Assembly: GCF_000591055.1 (NCBI RefSeq)
Contig: NC_020388.1
Coordinates: 1,922,001-1,986,000 of the forward strand
DNA length: 64,000 bases
Direction: 5' to 3'
Source of the DNA: Natronomonas moolapensis 8.8.11
Lineage (GTDB): Archaea > Halobacteriota > Halobacteria > Halobacteriales > Haloarculaceae
Every line of letters starts with the position of its first letter. Positions within the stretch are counted from its first letter, which is position 1. Below the pieces are notes generated by a model that ran no database searches, was not told the DNA's origin, and saw only the letters and a program-made list of their open reading frames with translations. Position numbers and translations under genes: made by a program. Positions 25,326 through 35,977 of this stretch are shown one piece after another.

Positions 25326-26018
25326 TCACAAAAACCGCCGCAACTCCCGAAGCGGCGGGAACTCGTGGGTCTTTTCGGCCGCCTCGTCGCGGACGATCGG
25401 CCGGAGCGTCCGCGCCTCCGTCACGAACGGCGACTGAAACGCAGCGGCGGATCGCTCGTTGATCCGGATCCCGGCCGGGAGCTTGCTGAAGGAGGGAAGC
25501 ATCAACACCGCCGAGCCGCGGTACTGGTCGGGACCGTACAGATAACAGGGCCGGCGGACGCCTTCGATCTCGATCGTCGGGTGATCGTGACCGACGACGT
25601 AGCACTCCGCCGTCTCGGCCGGGGGGACGTGGCCGTGCGTGACCACGACCGACCCGTCGGCGACCCCATACTCCGGGAGGGTCGGGCCGTCCCACAGCTC
25701 CTCGAGCATCGTGTCGTGGTTGCCGGGCGTCACGACGACCGGGCAGTCCCGCTCGCCCGCGAGATCCGCTATCGTCCGGACGGTCGCCGCCGCCCCCGTC
25801 GGAACCCGATCGAACGAGTGCAGCAGGTCCCCCGCGATCACGGCCTCCTCGGGGTCGTAGCGCTCGAGCAAGCGCTCGAACCGGCCGGTGAGGTCGTCGT
25901 GCTCGCCGACCCGGAACTCGACGTCGGAGGCCGCGTCCCGTCCGACATGGAAGTCGGCACAGACGAGCGTCCCCGTGGTCGGGAGGTAGACGGCACGGTC
26001 GCGGGGATCGAACTCCAT
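25326..26018 (-). CDS. Metallophosphoesterase
   Basis: This 230-residue protein of the calcineurin-like family has the metal motifs in order: CADFHVG (DxH), VIAGDLLHSFD (GDxxH-like), VVTPGNHDT (GNHD), and VVTHGHVP plus VGHDHPTIEIEG (GHxH). It belongs to the YkuE/SbcD-like small phosphoesterases common in archaea, often next to Lhr-type helicases; no helicase is adjacent here. The substrate could be phosphomonoesters, phosphodiesters or nucleic acid. The ATG at 26018 gives MEFDPRDRAVYLP, the usual N-terminus. Confidence 0.9.
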   Translation of the reverse strand: MEFDPRDRAVYLPTTGTLVCADFHVGRDAASDVEFRVGEHDDLTGRFERLLERYDPEEAVIAGDLLHSFDRVPTGAAATVRTIADLAGERDCPVVVTPGNHDTMLEELWDGPTLPEYGVADGSVVVTHGHVPPAETAECYVVGHDHPTIEIEGVRRPCYLYGPDQYRGSAVLMLPSFSKLPAGIRINERSAAAFQSPFVTEARTLRPIVRDEAAEKTHEFPPLRELRRFL

Positions 26019-26127
26019 ACCGGTCGATGTGTCGCCGCGGGCAAAGCGCTGGTGGGACGGGACGAGCCGTCGCCGCCGCGACGGTGTGTCGATCCGGCCG
26101 GACGGGACGGTCCCGGAGTCTCGGGTG

Positions 26128-26135
26128 TTTATAAA
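26128..26135 (+). promoter_or_regulatory. TATA box of the MarR-like regulator gene
   Basis: The sequence tttataaa ends 21 bases before the ATG at 26157, implying a leaderless transcript. Confidence 0.75.
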
Positions 26136-26156
26136 TGGTCGAGCCGACGTGGACGT

Positions 26157-26930
26157 ATGGTCGACGTGCTCGACAACAAGCGGTCCGCGACGAAGTTCCG
26201 CGTGCTCGTCGAGATCGCGGAGCGCCAGCCGGCCGTCAACCAGGGGGAGATCGCCGACGCCGTCGGGGTGACGAGCCAGGCCGTCTCCGAGTACATCCGC
26301 GAACTCGTCGACAACGGGTTCGTCGAGAAGGAAGCCCGATCGCGGTACCGCGTGACGAAGCGGGGTGTCGACTGGCTGTTCCGGCAGGCCTCCGACGTGC
26401 GCCGCTTCGCCGACCACGTGACCGAGGACGTCCTCGGCAGCATGCAGGAAGACGCGGCGTTTGCGACCGCCGACATCGAGGCCGGTGAGACGGTCTCGCT
26501 GTCGATCCGGGAGGGACTGTTGCACGCCTCACCGGGCGACGACGGCCCGGCAACGGGGATCGCAACGACCGACGCCGGAGCCGGTGCCGTCGTCGGCGTC
26601 ACCGGCTTCACCGGCGTTATCGACCTCGAACCGGGCACGGTGACGGTGTTTCAGGTCTCCCCGATCCGATCGGCGGAACCGGGTGAGTCGACGGCGCTGG
26701 CGTCGGCCGCGGCGGCGGCCGATGTCGTCGTAGCCGCCGGAGTCGAAGCGGTCGCCGTACTGGAGGCGTCGGGACACGACCCCGACGTGACGTTTGCGGC
26801 CGGCGAAGTTGCCGCCGACGCCGCCGGCCGGGGACTGGACGTGGTCGTCGTCGCGACGACGGATCTCGCCGGGCGGGTCACCGACGCCCTTCGGGACTCG
26901 GGGCTCGCCTACGAGGTCGACGATCTCTGA
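26157..26930 (+). CDS. Winged-helix regulator with a C-terminal unknown domain
   Basis: This 257-residue protein has an N-terminal MarR-like winged helix: VLVEIAERQPAVNQGEIADA, VTSQAVSEYIRELVDNGFV (recognition helix) and a wing ending RYRVTKRG. The C-terminal 150 residues are an alpha/beta domain with a Gly/Ala-rich middle part (VVGVTGFTGVIDLEPGTVTV). It resembles a conserved haloarchaeal family of transcriptional regulators whose targets I do not know. Its stop lies three bases before that of dapB, on the opposite strand, so the genes converge. Confidence 0.82.
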   Translation: MVDVLDNKRSATKFRVLVEIAERQPAVNQGEIADAVGVTSQAVSEYIRELVDNGFVEKEARSRYRVTKRGVDWLFRQASDVRRFADHVTEDVLGSMQEDAAFATADIEAGETVSLSIREGLLHASPGDDGPATGIATTDAGAGAVVGVTGFTGVIDLEPGTVTVFQVSPIRSAEPGESTALASAAAAADVVVAAGVEAVAVLEASGHDPDVTFAAGEVAADAAGRGLDVVVVATTDLAGRVTDALRDSGLAYEVDDL

Positions 26931-26933
26931 ACG

Positions 26934-27674
26934 TCACAGCACGTCGTCGAACCCGTACCACCCCGGCTCCTGGCCAGTGAGCCACTCCGCGGCGTCGACG
27001 GCCCCGGCGGCGAAGACGCGCCGCGACTCGGCCCGGTGAGTCAGCGTCAAGAGTTCGTCGTTGCCGGCCAACAGGAGTTCGTGCTCGCCGCGGACGGTGC
27101 CGGCCCGGCGGACGTGGACGCCGACTTCCGAGTCCTCACGGGAGTGCTCGCCCTCCCGGCCGTGGGTGCGCTCTAACGCCGCCTCCCGGGTCGAATCGAC
27201 GACGTCGAGGATCGTGTTTGCGGTGCCGCTCGGGGCGTCTCGCTTGCCGCTGTGATGGGTCTCCGTGAGTTCGACGTCGTAGTCGGGTAGCGCCTCGACG
27301 CCGGCCTCGACCACCCGGAGGAGTGCTTGCACGCCGCGGGCGAAGTTCGACGCTTTCAGAACGGCGATCGATTCGCTGGCCGCCCGGAGTGTCTCGATCC
27401 CCGCCTCGCCGAAGCCGGTCGTGCCGACGACGTAGGGGACGCCCGCCTCGGCGATCACGCCGGCGTACTCCCGCGTGGCCTCGGGGACGGTGAAATCCAC
27501 TACCGCGTCGGCGTCGTCGAGCAACTCGGGGAGGTCCTCGCTCGGGTACACGCGCACGTCCTCGACGGTGTCCGATGTGGTGGCGACCCCCACGACGTCG
27601 TGGCCGCGACCGCTCGCCTCTGCGACGATTTCGCTGCCGGTTCGGCCGGTCGCACCGACGACGACGAGATTCAT
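26934..27674 (-). CDS. dapB: 4-hydroxy-tetrahydrodipicolinate reductase
   Basis: This 246-residue enzyme reduces hydroxy-tetrahydrodipicolinate with NAD(P)H in the diaminopimelate route to lysine. It shows the cofactor loop VVVGATGRTGSEI, the strand VVDFTVPEA, the GTTGF motif and the catalytic block ELTETHHSGKRDAPSGTA with its paired His and the Lys. It overlaps the upstream dapA by four bases, so translation is probably coupled. The same pathway is represented by lysA at 46.4 kb. Confidence 0.95.
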   Translation of the reverse strand: MNLVVVGATGRTGSEIVAEASGRGHDVVGVATTSDTVEDVRVYPSEDLPELLDDADAVVDFTVPEATREYAGVIAEAGVPYVVGTTGFGEAGIETLRAASESIAVLKASNFARGVQALLRVVEAGVEALPDYDVELTETHHSGKRDAPSGTANTILDVVDSTREAALERTHGREGEHSREDSEVGVHVRRAGTVRGEHELLLAGNDELLTLTHRAESRRVFAAGAVDAAEWLTGQEPGWYGFDDVL

Positions 27675-28555
27675 CGTTCGAGGTCCTCGAGGACGGCCTG
27701 AAGCGTCTCGCGGTGCTCCGGCTGGAGGGGGTTCAGTGGCGAACGCATCGTCGACGAGTGGATCCCGCGCATCTCCATCGCCTCGTTGATTGGGATCGGG
27801 TTGGTCTCGACGAACAGCGTCCGGAAGAGGTCGCCGAGTTCGTACTGGAGCTCGCGGGCGCGCTCGAAGTCACCAGCCAGCGCCGCCCCGACCAGCGCAA
27901 CGGTGCGCTCGGGTTCGACGTTCGCCGAGACGCTGATACAGCCCGAACCGCCCTGGGCGACGATCGGCAGCGTGAGCGCGTCGTCGCCCGAGAGCACGGC
28001 GAAGTTCTCCCCGCGGGTGCGCTCTATGACCTCGTTCGTCCGGTTTAATTCGCCGCTCGCGGCCTTGTACCCGACGACGTTCTCGTGTTCGGCCAGCGAG
28101 ACGGCGGTCTCGACGGCGATGTTGCGCCCGGTCCGCCCCGGAACGTTATAGACGATCTGGGGGAGATCGACCGCGTCGGCGACGGCCCGAAAGTGCGCCT
28201 CCATTCCCTCGGGTTCGGGGATGTTGTAGTACGGCGAGATCAACAGCAGGCCGTCCGCGCCGGCGGCGGCGGCGCGCTCGGAGAGATCGAGCGCCTCGCG
28301 GGTGTTGTTCGAGCCTGAACCGGCGATGACGGGGACGTCCTCGACCGCGTCGGCGACCGTCTCGATGACCTCGACGTGTTCGTCGTGGGTCATCGTCGCC
28401 GATTCGCCGGTGGTGCCGACGGGAACCACCCCGTCGACGCCGGCGGCTTCGAGCCGCTGGGCGTGCGCGCGGAGGGTGTCGTGATCGATGCTCTCGTCGT
28501 CGTGAAACGGCGTGGTCATGGCGGGGAAGACGCCGGTGAACGTGTCGTGTGTCAT
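27671..28555 (-). CDS. dapA: 4-hydroxy-tetrahydrodipicolinate synthase
   Basis: This 294-residue enzyme condenses pyruvate with aspartate semialdehyde. The (beta/alpha)8 barrel shows GVFPAMTTPFHDD at the start, the VVPVGTTGES motif, Tyr in YNVPGRTGRN, and the Schiff-base lysine in VVGYKAASGEL. It is the first gene of a dapAB transcript and overlaps dapB by four bases. I do not see a clear TATA box in the upstream 60 bases on the minus strand. Confidence 0.95.
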   Translation of the reverse strand: MTHDTFTGVFPAMTTPFHDDESIDHDTLRAHAQRLEAAGVDGVVPVGTTGESATMTHDEHVEVIETVADAVEDVPVIAGSGSNNTREALDLSERAAAAGADGLLLISPYYNIPEPEGMEAHFRAVADAVDLPQIVYNVPGRTGRNIAVETAVSLAEHENVVGYKAASGELNRTNEVIERTRGENFAVLSGDDALTLPIVAQGGSGCISVSANVEPERTVALVGAALAGDFERARELQYELGDLFRTLFVETNPIPINEAMEMRGIHSSTMRSPLNPLQPEHRETLQAVLEDLER

Positions 28556-29014
28556 GGGTGTGTCGATGTGTGTCGTCGGATGTGGGTCGGTCGAACGTAG
28601 CTATCGTCCCTGCGGGGTCGGGGTCGACCTGCGACGGGGCGCCACGCCCGCCACAGACCACACTACGGGCGCTTGGCTTTCGAGAAGGCGATCCGAACGG
28701 CGCGCTCGCCGTCGTCAGCAGCGGGCCGACGGACGAGCACGCGGTGTCGCATATCCGAGGTAGTGTCGGCGAGCGACTTAGGCGTTTTGAGTTTCCGTGG
28801 CCGTTGCCCGGGCGCGTGTCTCCGGTGTGTTCCGTCGAGGCACTGTCCTACGGCTTTTCGTCCGGGCGCTGTCCCACGGTACGTCCGGACGGACGATGTA
28901 GCGACACCAGCCGTTTCGATACTGCCGGGAAAATCATATATACTGGTAATATTTGGGCGGTGGATGGGCCTTATATACACCAAACACGGCTTTATTTACG
29001 AGAGACGACCAATA
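28556..29014. other. Divergent intergenic region dapA / trkA-like gene
   Basis: This 459-base region separates divergent genes. I find no credible gene on either strand. Near its right end are AT-rich stretches (catatatactgg at 28936, ttatatacac at 28971, tttattta at 28991) that can act as promoters for the TrkA-N gene. The GC-rich left half has no visible signal. Confidence 0.5.
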
Positions 29015-29446
29015 ATGAGCGATCACATAATCATCGTCGGCGGCGGCCGCGTCGGCCGCCACACTGCGGTGGAACTGAACCCCAGCCGGCACACGATCTC
29101 GGTGATCGAACGGGACGCCGAACAGTGCGAGAACTTCCCAAACCACCTGGCGAGCGACGTAATCGAGGGCGACGGCACCGACCTCGACGTGTTCGAGGCG
29201 GCGAACCCGGCGCTTGCAGACGCGGTGTTGGGCGTCACGAACGACACGGCGACGAACCTCGCGGTGTGTGAGCTCACAAAAGAGCTGTCGGAGAATACCC
29301 GCACGATGGCCCGCATCGCCCACGACGGCGAACAGGACTACGCCCACCTGGGACACGTCGACAACATCATCTACCCGCCGGCAGTGGCCGCCGAGGTCGC
29401 CGTCGACCGGATTACTGCGGACCTGCTGTCGGCGCGACGGCCCTGA
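29015..29446 (+). CDS. TrkA-N (RCK_N) domain protein
   Basis: This 143-residue protein has the NAD-binding Rossmann fold of potassium-uptake regulators: IIIVGGGRVGRHTAVEL, then ISVIERDAEQCE, VIEGDGTDLDVFEAAN and AVLGVTNDTATNLAV. It ends at about the end of the RCK_N domain and lacks the RCK_C ligand domain, so it is a single-domain form. It probably binds NAD(H) or ATP and gates a cation transporter encoded elsewhere; no Trk or Ktr gene is adjacent. Confidence 0.9.
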   Translation: MSDHIIIVGGGRVGRHTAVELNPSRHTISVIERDAEQCENFPNHLASDVIEGDGTDLDVFEAANPALADAVLGVTNDTATNLAVCELTKELSENTRTMARIAHDGEQDYAHLGHVDNIIYPPAVAAEVAVDRITADLLSARRP

Positions 29447-29598
29447 CCGGGTGTCCGTCGCCGTCAGTCGGTCCCTCGCAACGAGGTGCTCCGCCGCGGC
29501 CGCCACCCCGGAGCGCCCGCGACTCACCGGCCGAGTCTGACGGAAATATAAATCCCCCCGCTCCCCACGTCCGGGTAGAGGCATCTTTGAGAACTGCC

Positions 29599-29928
29599 AT
29601 GCTCCGGGTCCCGAACGAACTGCGTGACGTGTGTGTTGGCGCGACAGTGAACCTCTTCGTCTCCGTCGGAAAGACCTCACGCCGGCTCAAAGGCGAGGTC
29701 CACGAGACCAAAGAGCGCGGCGAGAACGGTGACGTCGTCGAGGTCAGAGTCATAGAGGAGACGCCCGGCGACTCCGATATCGTCTTTTGGCTGGGCTTTG
29801 CCGACGAGTCGACGTACCTGTTGCCGCTCGACGCGTACGACGACCGCCTCGTCTACGTCGAGTACCGCCACAACGGCGCTCGGACGGGGCTCAACGTCAG
29901 GACCGTCCGGGACGTCGGAGTCCGGTAG
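29599..29928 (+). CDS. Small haloarchaeal protein, unknown function
   Basis: This 109-residue protein begins MLRVPNELRDVCVGATVNLF and looks like an all-beta fold with segments RLKGEVHETKERGE and VVEVRVIEETPGD. No catalytic motif is visible. I use ATG 29599 rather than the TTG four codons upstream, because a TATA-like aaatataaat lies about 45 bases ahead and the ATG gives the more typical start. The gene stands alone. I do not recognise a named family. Confidence 0.7.
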   Translation: MLRVPNELRDVCVGATVNLFVSVGKTSRRLKGEVHETKERGENGDVVEVRVIEETPGDSDIVFWLGFADESTYLLPLDAYDDRLVYVEYRHNGARTGLNVRTVRDVGVR

Positions 29929-30019
29929 GAAACGCGAGCCGCGGCTCCGGCGAGCCCGCCGGGCGGTGACGGAGCCGACCTGCCGCGCCCGTTTTATTCG
30001 CGCTCCCCCAACGTCCGGT

Positions 30020-30358
30020 ATGCTTCGGATCCGTGGCTCGGCGGGCGGAACGGCGTTGACGGGGACGCTGTACGAACCCGGCGAAGAGCCGCCGACGTTC
30101 CGCGGCGCCCCCGACGACGACGCACCGTACGTGTGGGTCTGTGACGCCTTCTACGAGGTCGAAAGCGGCGGCCAACTCCAGCGGATCGGCGGCGAAAAGA
30201 AGCGAATCGCATTCGAGTCGCCGATGCCGAGGGGGTTTGCCGACCGCGATCGGGCCATCGAGGCGGCGACGTCCCACGTCCGGACGCAGTTCGCCAGACT
30301 CGGTGTCCCGGAGGTAGACGTCGATGTCGTGCTCGGCGCCGACGACGCGACGCCGTGA
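30020..30358 (+). CDS. Small haloarchaeal protein (DUF7113-like)
   Basis: This 112-residue acidic protein contains a conserved-looking block APYVWVCDAFYEVESGG and a second block IAFESPMPRGFADRDRAIEA. It resembles a haloarchaeal family I recall as DUF7113. No function is known to me. A TATA-like tttta stretch lies about 25 bases before the ATG. It converges with nurA. Confidence 0.75.
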   Translation: MLRIRGSAGGTALTGTLYEPGEEPPTFRGAPDDDAPYVWVCDAFYEVESGGQLQRIGGEKKRIAFESPMPRGFADRDRAIEAATSHVRTQFARLGVPEVDVDVVLGADDATP

Positions 30359-30387
30359 GACGGGATCGAACGACGGACCTCGGCGCC

Positions 30388-31632
30388 TCAGGTGACGAGT
30401 CCCCAGCGGTCGTCGTCGTAGCTCCGGTCGCGGTCGGCGTCGAAGCGCTGTTCTATCGACCGGATCAGGGCGGCCCGCTCCTCGCGGCTGATCCGGGCGA
30501 GTTGGTCGGCCTTCGCGACCGCGAGCGGCGGTCCGCCCTCGTGGGCGACGTCCCTGAGGAACTGCATCGTTAGCGCCTCCCGAACGTCCGGATCGCGGGT
30601 GAATACCGCCGGGGCTTCGATCCGAAACAGGAGCTCGCTCCGGGGGTCGTACAGGCAAAAAAACGTCACCTCGTAGTCCTCGGGAGCGCGCGAGCGCGAG
30701 AGGCCGAGCGCGTCGCCGTCCGCCGAGAGGGGTTCGTCGACACCGCCGCGGGAGCGAAACCAGTTGGTAAAGGTCAACTCGTCGGTCAGGGTGTCGCCAT
30801 CGGCGTCGGTGCGCCGGAGGACGCGCTCGAAGAACGCCGCGTCGTCCACCCAGGGCGCACGCGTCGTCCCCCGGACGGCGCGGGTGATCGCCTTCGACCC
30901 GCTGTTCTTGATAAAGCCGGCCAGCGGGACGCCGCGGTCGGCGAAGCGCTCGACCAACCTGATGTAGCGAGCGATCACGTCCCGTGGGCGCTCTCCCTCG
31001 ACAAGCAGTTCCGCGAGCTCGGGATGCCGGTCGGCCCACGCGAGCAGCCCCTTCGGATAGATCGGGCCGTCGAGGATCAACAGGTCGTCGACGACCTCGG
31101 CCTGCAGCGTCGCGTGAGATACCTCCGCGAGGTATAACGAGAGCGCGTGTACGACCGCCTCCTCGTAGCGGTTGACGCGTGGGGCCTGGAGGACGCGGCC
31201 CCGCGAGTAGCCATCGTCGAACGCCGACCACTCGTCCTCGTCGCAATCGACCGTCGGGTCGTTCGAGTGTGCGGTCGTGACGACCGAGCGCGAGCGGTGT
31301 AACTCCAACTCCGAGGGGACGGCCGCCATCGCGGCCTGGGCCACGTCGAGAACGAGACCGTTAGTGAACGTCGTCGGGTTGATGGTCCCGGAGTCGAGTC
31401 CGTGCTGTGTCGGAAACGGCGACTCCCGCAACGCGGCGTCTTCGATGTCGATCCGCCGCCGTCGCAGCCCATCGAGCGGTTCGAGGATCCGACGGTCGCC
31501 GTGATACAGCGGGTCGAGAAACTCCTCGAAGACGGTCTCGGCGACCCCCTGGTGCTCCGTCGAGTCGACGTCCTGGCTGATCCGGCCCGCGAGTCGTGCG
31601 ATCCCCTCGAAGTGGACCGGGTCGAGCGTCAT
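30388..31632 (-). CDS. nurA: NurA nuclease family protein
   Basis: This 414-residue protein carries the NurA domain. The conserved metal-binding strand is HGLDSGTINPTTFTNGL, later conserved segments include LLILDGPIYPKGLL and FIKNSGSKAI, and the C-terminal strand is around EALTMQFLRDV. NurA works with the HerA translocase in archaeal end resection; a HerA-type ATPase is encoded at 59.4 kb, not next to it. The ATG at 31632 is chosen because the 18 extra upstream codons are poorly conserved in character. The haloarchaeal family is longer than crenarchaeal NurA. Confidence 0.85.
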   Translation of the reverse strand: MTLDPVHFEGIARLAGRISQDVDSTEHQGVAETVFEEFLDPLYHGDRRILEPLDGLRRRRIDIEDAALRESPFPTQHGLDSGTINPTTFTNGLVLDVAQAAMAAVPSELELHRSRSVVTTAHSNDPTVDCDEDEWSAFDDGYSRGRVLQAPRVNRYEEAVVHALSLYLAEVSHATLQAEVVDDLLILDGPIYPKGLLAWADRHPELAELLVEGERPRDVIARYIRLVERFADRGVPLAGFIKNSGSKAITRAVRGTTRAPWVDDAAFFERVLRRTDADGDTLTDELTFTNWFRSRGGVDEPLSADGDALGLSRSRAPEDYEVTFFCLYDPRSELLFRIEAPAVFTRDPDVREALTMQFLRDVAHEGGPPLAVAKADQLARISREERAALIRSIEQRFDADRDRSYDDDRWGLVT

Positions 31633-31820
31633 ACCACGTTTCGGACGCTCCGTCGTATAAAAGGTCGGCTCCCCGACCCGTCGCATCGGGGACGTCGAAT
31701 CCCCCGGAGGGGGCGTTCAATCGGCGGTGACGGCCGCTTGTCGGGTCGTACAATATTTTTCGTTATGGAACCGCCACGATAGCGGTACGCCTTTGATGGG
31801 GCCCTGCAAAACCGTTCGGT

Positions 31821-33077
<1,257 letters not shown>

Positions 33078-33214
33078 GCTCGGCCGCGGCGAGCAACTCG
33101 ATCGGGCCTTCGAGCAGTCCCGGAGCGTCGACGTCGTGAGCGCCGGCTCGCTTCATACCGGACGTTCGTGCCGACGAACCCAACAACATTGACCGCCGAC
33201 GGGCAGCGTTCCGG

Positions 33215-34663
33215 TCAGTACGACTTCGCGAAGTAGGCAGTCTCCTCGGCCGGTTCCTCACAGATCCCGCAGGTGTCGTGGACCGGCTCCACCTCCTCGT
33301 CCAGCGGGAGCATGACGATCTCGGCGGCGATCTCGTCTTTGATGACGCTCTCGCAGTCCTCGTCGCCGCACCAGCCGGTCTTGACGTAGCCGCCGTGGCG
33401 GCCGATCGTCCCGAGGATCTCGCCGCGGCCGTGGGCCTCCCGAACGTTCTCTTCGAGGGTCTCCTCGGCAGCGGCGTAGAGTTTGGCGTAGACCGTATCG
33501 AGGGCGTCCCCGACCGCGTCGACGACCGCCTCGCGGTCCGCGACCTCGCTCTCGCCGTCGGGGCGGTGGACGAGGGTCGCCTCGCCGTCCGCGACCTCGT
33601 TGGGACCGACCTCGATCCGGAGCGGAACGCCGTTGAGCTCGTGTTCGTTGAACTTGAATCCGGGGTTGCGCTCGTCGCGGTCGTCGAACTCGACGCGGAA
33701 TTCCCCGTCGAGTTCGGCCGCCAGGTCGGCGGCGTACTCCGTGACCTCGGTCTCGGTGTCGGCCTGCCAGATCGGAACGACGACGACCTGCGTGGGGGCG
33801 AGTTTCGGCGGGACGACGAGACCCTGGTCGTCGGAGTGGGTCATTATCAACGCGCCGAGTGCGCGCCAGGAGAGCCCCCACGAGGTGGTGTGGGCCGTCC
33901 GTTCGTTCTCGTCCTCGTCGGTGTAGGTGATGTCGAACGCCTCCGCGAACGACTGGCCGAGGTGGTGGCTCGTGCTCGCCTGGACCGACTTGCCGTCGGG
34001 CATCAACGCCTCGACGGTCGTCGTCGTCTCCGCGCCGGGGAACTTGTCGTGGTCGGGCTTGCGGCCTTTCAGACCGGGGATCGCCATCACCTCCTCGTAG
34101 AGGCGTTCGTACTGATCGAGCCGCGTCATCGTCTCCGCCCAGGCGTCCTCGGCGCTCGCGTGGGCGGTGTGGCCCTCCTGCCAGAGGAACTCCTTGGTCC
34201 GGAAGAACGGCTTCGTTTCGGTGGCCTCCCAGCGGACGACCGAACACCACTGGTTGAGCCGCATCGGCAGGTCGCGGTGGCTGCGAACCCACTGGGCGAT
34301 GAAGGGCGCGATAATCGACTCGGATGTCGGCCGGACGGCGAGGCGCTCCTCGAGTTCGTCGTGGCCGCCGTGGGTCACCCACGCCACCTCGGGATCGAAC
34401 CCCTCGACGATGTCCTTTTCCCGTTCGAGGTACGATTCGGGGATGAACATCGGGAAGTAGCTGTTCCGAACGCCGGTCTCTTTGAACCAGCCGTCGAGGT
34501 GGTTCTTCAGGCGCTCCCAGAGGGCGTACCCCCGGGGACGCGTGACGATGAACCCGCCCATCGGCGCGTAGTCGGCGACTCCGGCCTTCTGTACGACCTC
34601 GGCGTACCACTCGCCGGGGCTGTGTTCCTTGCTCTCCGTGATTCCGAGTTCTTGATCGGTCAT
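33215..34663 (-). CDS. proS: Prolyl-tRNA synthetase
   Basis: This 482-residue class II synthetase is of the archaeal/eukaryotic type, which lacks the bacterial editing insert. Visible elements are motif 1 around GGFIVTRPRGYALWE, motif 2 around FRTKEFLWQEGHTAHA, the anticodon-binding part and a C-terminal zinc domain with cysteines (HDTCGICEEPAEETA). The ATG at 34663 gives the start MTDQELGITESKE. A TATA-like tatataaatg on the minus strand lies about 75 bases ahead, implying a short leader. A tRNA-Pro gene is in the window at 58.1 kb. Confidence 0.96.
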   Translation of the reverse strand: MTDQELGITESKEHSPGEWYAEVVQKAGVADYAPMGGFIVTRPRGYALWERLKNHLDGWFKETGVRNSYFPMFIPESYLEREKDIVEGFDPEVAWVTHGGHDELEERLAVRPTSESIIAPFIAQWVRSHRDLPMRLNQWCSVVRWEATETKPFFRTKEFLWQEGHTAHASAEDAWAETMTRLDQYERLYEEVMAIPGLKGRKPDHDKFPGAETTTTVEALMPDGKSVQASTSHHLGQSFAEAFDITYTDEDENERTAHTTSWGLSWRALGALIMTHSDDQGLVVPPKLAPTQVVVVPIWQADTETEVTEYAADLAAELDGEFRVEFDDRDERNPGFKFNEHELNGVPLRIEVGPNEVADGEATLVHRPDGESEVADREAVVDAVGDALDTVYAKLYAAAEETLEENVREAHGRGEILGTIGRHGGYVKTGWCGDEDCESVIKDEIAAEIVMLPLDEEVEPVHDTCGICEEPAEETAYFAKSY

Positions 34664-34883
34664 GGTTGGGGCGTTCGCGGCCGGCCGCCCGGCGGCGGCC
34701 ACAGGGTCGCGTTGGTGTCCGTTCGGCAGCGCGCATTTATATACTGTCGGGATCCGTCCGCGGGCGGTCGCCCCCGGAGCCGCGACGGGTTGCCGGAACC
34801 GACGACGCCTCCTCGTGACCGGCCGCCAGACTCGCCGAACCCGAAACGCCCTTTACACTCCTAATTATATCTAATTACACATC

Positions 34884-35852
34884 ATGAGCGAGTTCCCGGA
34901 GTACGTCGACGTATCGTACGCCGACGGCGAGGGCGAGTCCGCCGCGGACTACCCCGAACTGGAGGACAAAATCGAGAAGGCGATCGAGGTCGTCAAGACC
35001 GGTCTCGAGGAGTACGACACCCCCGCGATCATGTGGACCGGCGGGAAGGACTCGACGCTGACGCTGTATTTCGTCAAGGAGGTCGCCGAGGAGTACGGCT
35101 ATGACCTCCCGCCCGCGGTGTTCATCGACCACTACCAGCACTTCGACGAACTGCTCGAGTTCGTCGACCGGTGGGCCGACGAGTGGGACCTCGACGTCGT
35201 GTTCGCGCGCAACGACGACGTCGGCGAGTACGTCGACGCGCACGGTCTCGACCCCGGCGACGACATCGAGATAGACGCCCTCTCGGAGCACAACCGCCAC
35301 CACATCCGGAACATCCTCGAGTACGACGAGGAGACGTTTCCCTTCCTGCTCGACACCTACGTCGGCAACCACCTCCTGAAGACCGTCGCGCTGAACAACA
35401 CCCTCGAGGAACGCGGCATCGACGGCATCATTTCGGGCATCCGCTGGGACGAACAGGACGCCCGCGCCGAGGAGACGTTCTTTTCGCCGCGGCACGACCC
35501 CGACATCTACCCGCCGCACGACCGCATCCAGCCCATCCTGCAGTTCGACGAGGCCGACGTCTGGGAGGCCTTCTGGTACTACGTCGTCCCCGAGACGGTC
35601 GCCGAGTTCCCGGACGACGGCTACGTCCCTCAGGACTACGACGACCTGCCGAACGGCCTCACCCACGACGACGTCCCCGTTTCGCCGAAGTACTTCGCCG
35701 GATTCCGCTCGCTCGGCAGCGAGATCTCGACCGAAAAGAGCGACGAGGAACCGGCGTGGCTGCAGAACCTCGAGGACACGACCGAGCGCGCCGGCCGCGC
35801 CCAGGACAAAGAGGACCTGATGGAACGGCTGCGCGATCTCGGCTACATGTAG
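34884..35852 (+). CDS. PP-loop ATPase of the PAPS reductase/CysD family
   Basis: This 322-residue protein carries the adenylating P-loop variant IMWTGGKDSTLTLYFVKE (residues 49-66) found in PAPS reductases, CysD-type ATP sulfurylase subunits and thiolation enzymes. Further blocks are VFIDHYQHFDELLEFVDRW and GIISGIRWDEQDARAEET. The protein lacks the C-terminal cysteine motif of assimilatory PAPS reductases, so sulfate reduction is not assured. No sulfur-assimilation gene is adjacent. An AT-rich aattatatctaatta stretch lies just upstream of the ATG. Confidence 0.85.
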   Translation: MSEFPEYVDVSYADGEGESAADYPELEDKIEKAIEVVKTGLEEYDTPAIMWTGGKDSTLTLYFVKEVAEEYGYDLPPAVFIDHYQHFDELLEFVDRWADEWDLDVVFARNDDVGEYVDAHGLDPGDDIEIDALSEHNRHHIRNILEYDEETFPFLLDTYVGNHLLKTVALNNTLEERGIDGIISGIRWDEQDARAEETFFSPRHDPDIYPPHDRIQPILQFDEADVWEAFWYYVVPETVAEFPDDGYVPQDYDDLPNGLTHDDVPVSPKYFAGFRSLGSEISTEKSDEEPAWLQNLEDTTERAGRAQDKEDLMERLRDLGYM

Positions 35853-35853
35853 C

Positions 35854-35950
35854 GACGCTCGGCGTTATTTATATACACTGACAGGATGTTCATAGAAGAC
35901 GCTCGGCGTTATTTATATATACTGACCGGGCGTTTATAAAAGACGCCCGG
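35854..35950. repeat. Tandem 44-base repeat, 2.2 copies
   Basis: Units begin gacgctcggcgttattt at 35854 and 35898, each 44 bases, followed by a partial unit gacgcccgg at 35942. Each unit holds a TATA-like tttatata. The second unit ends in an 8-base stem (accgggcg with cgcccggt) around a tttataaaaga loop. It lies between convergent stop codons, so it may act as a bidirectional terminator. Confidence 0.75.
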
Positions 35951-35977
35951 TGGGTCCTGCTCCCCGCGGACCTGTCT

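Noticed and set aside
28673-29014. An N-terminal extension of the TrkA-N protein over 114 codons
   Set aside because: The added sequence has no domain character and passes through several TATA-like stretches. The Rossmann fold begins right after the ATG at 29015.
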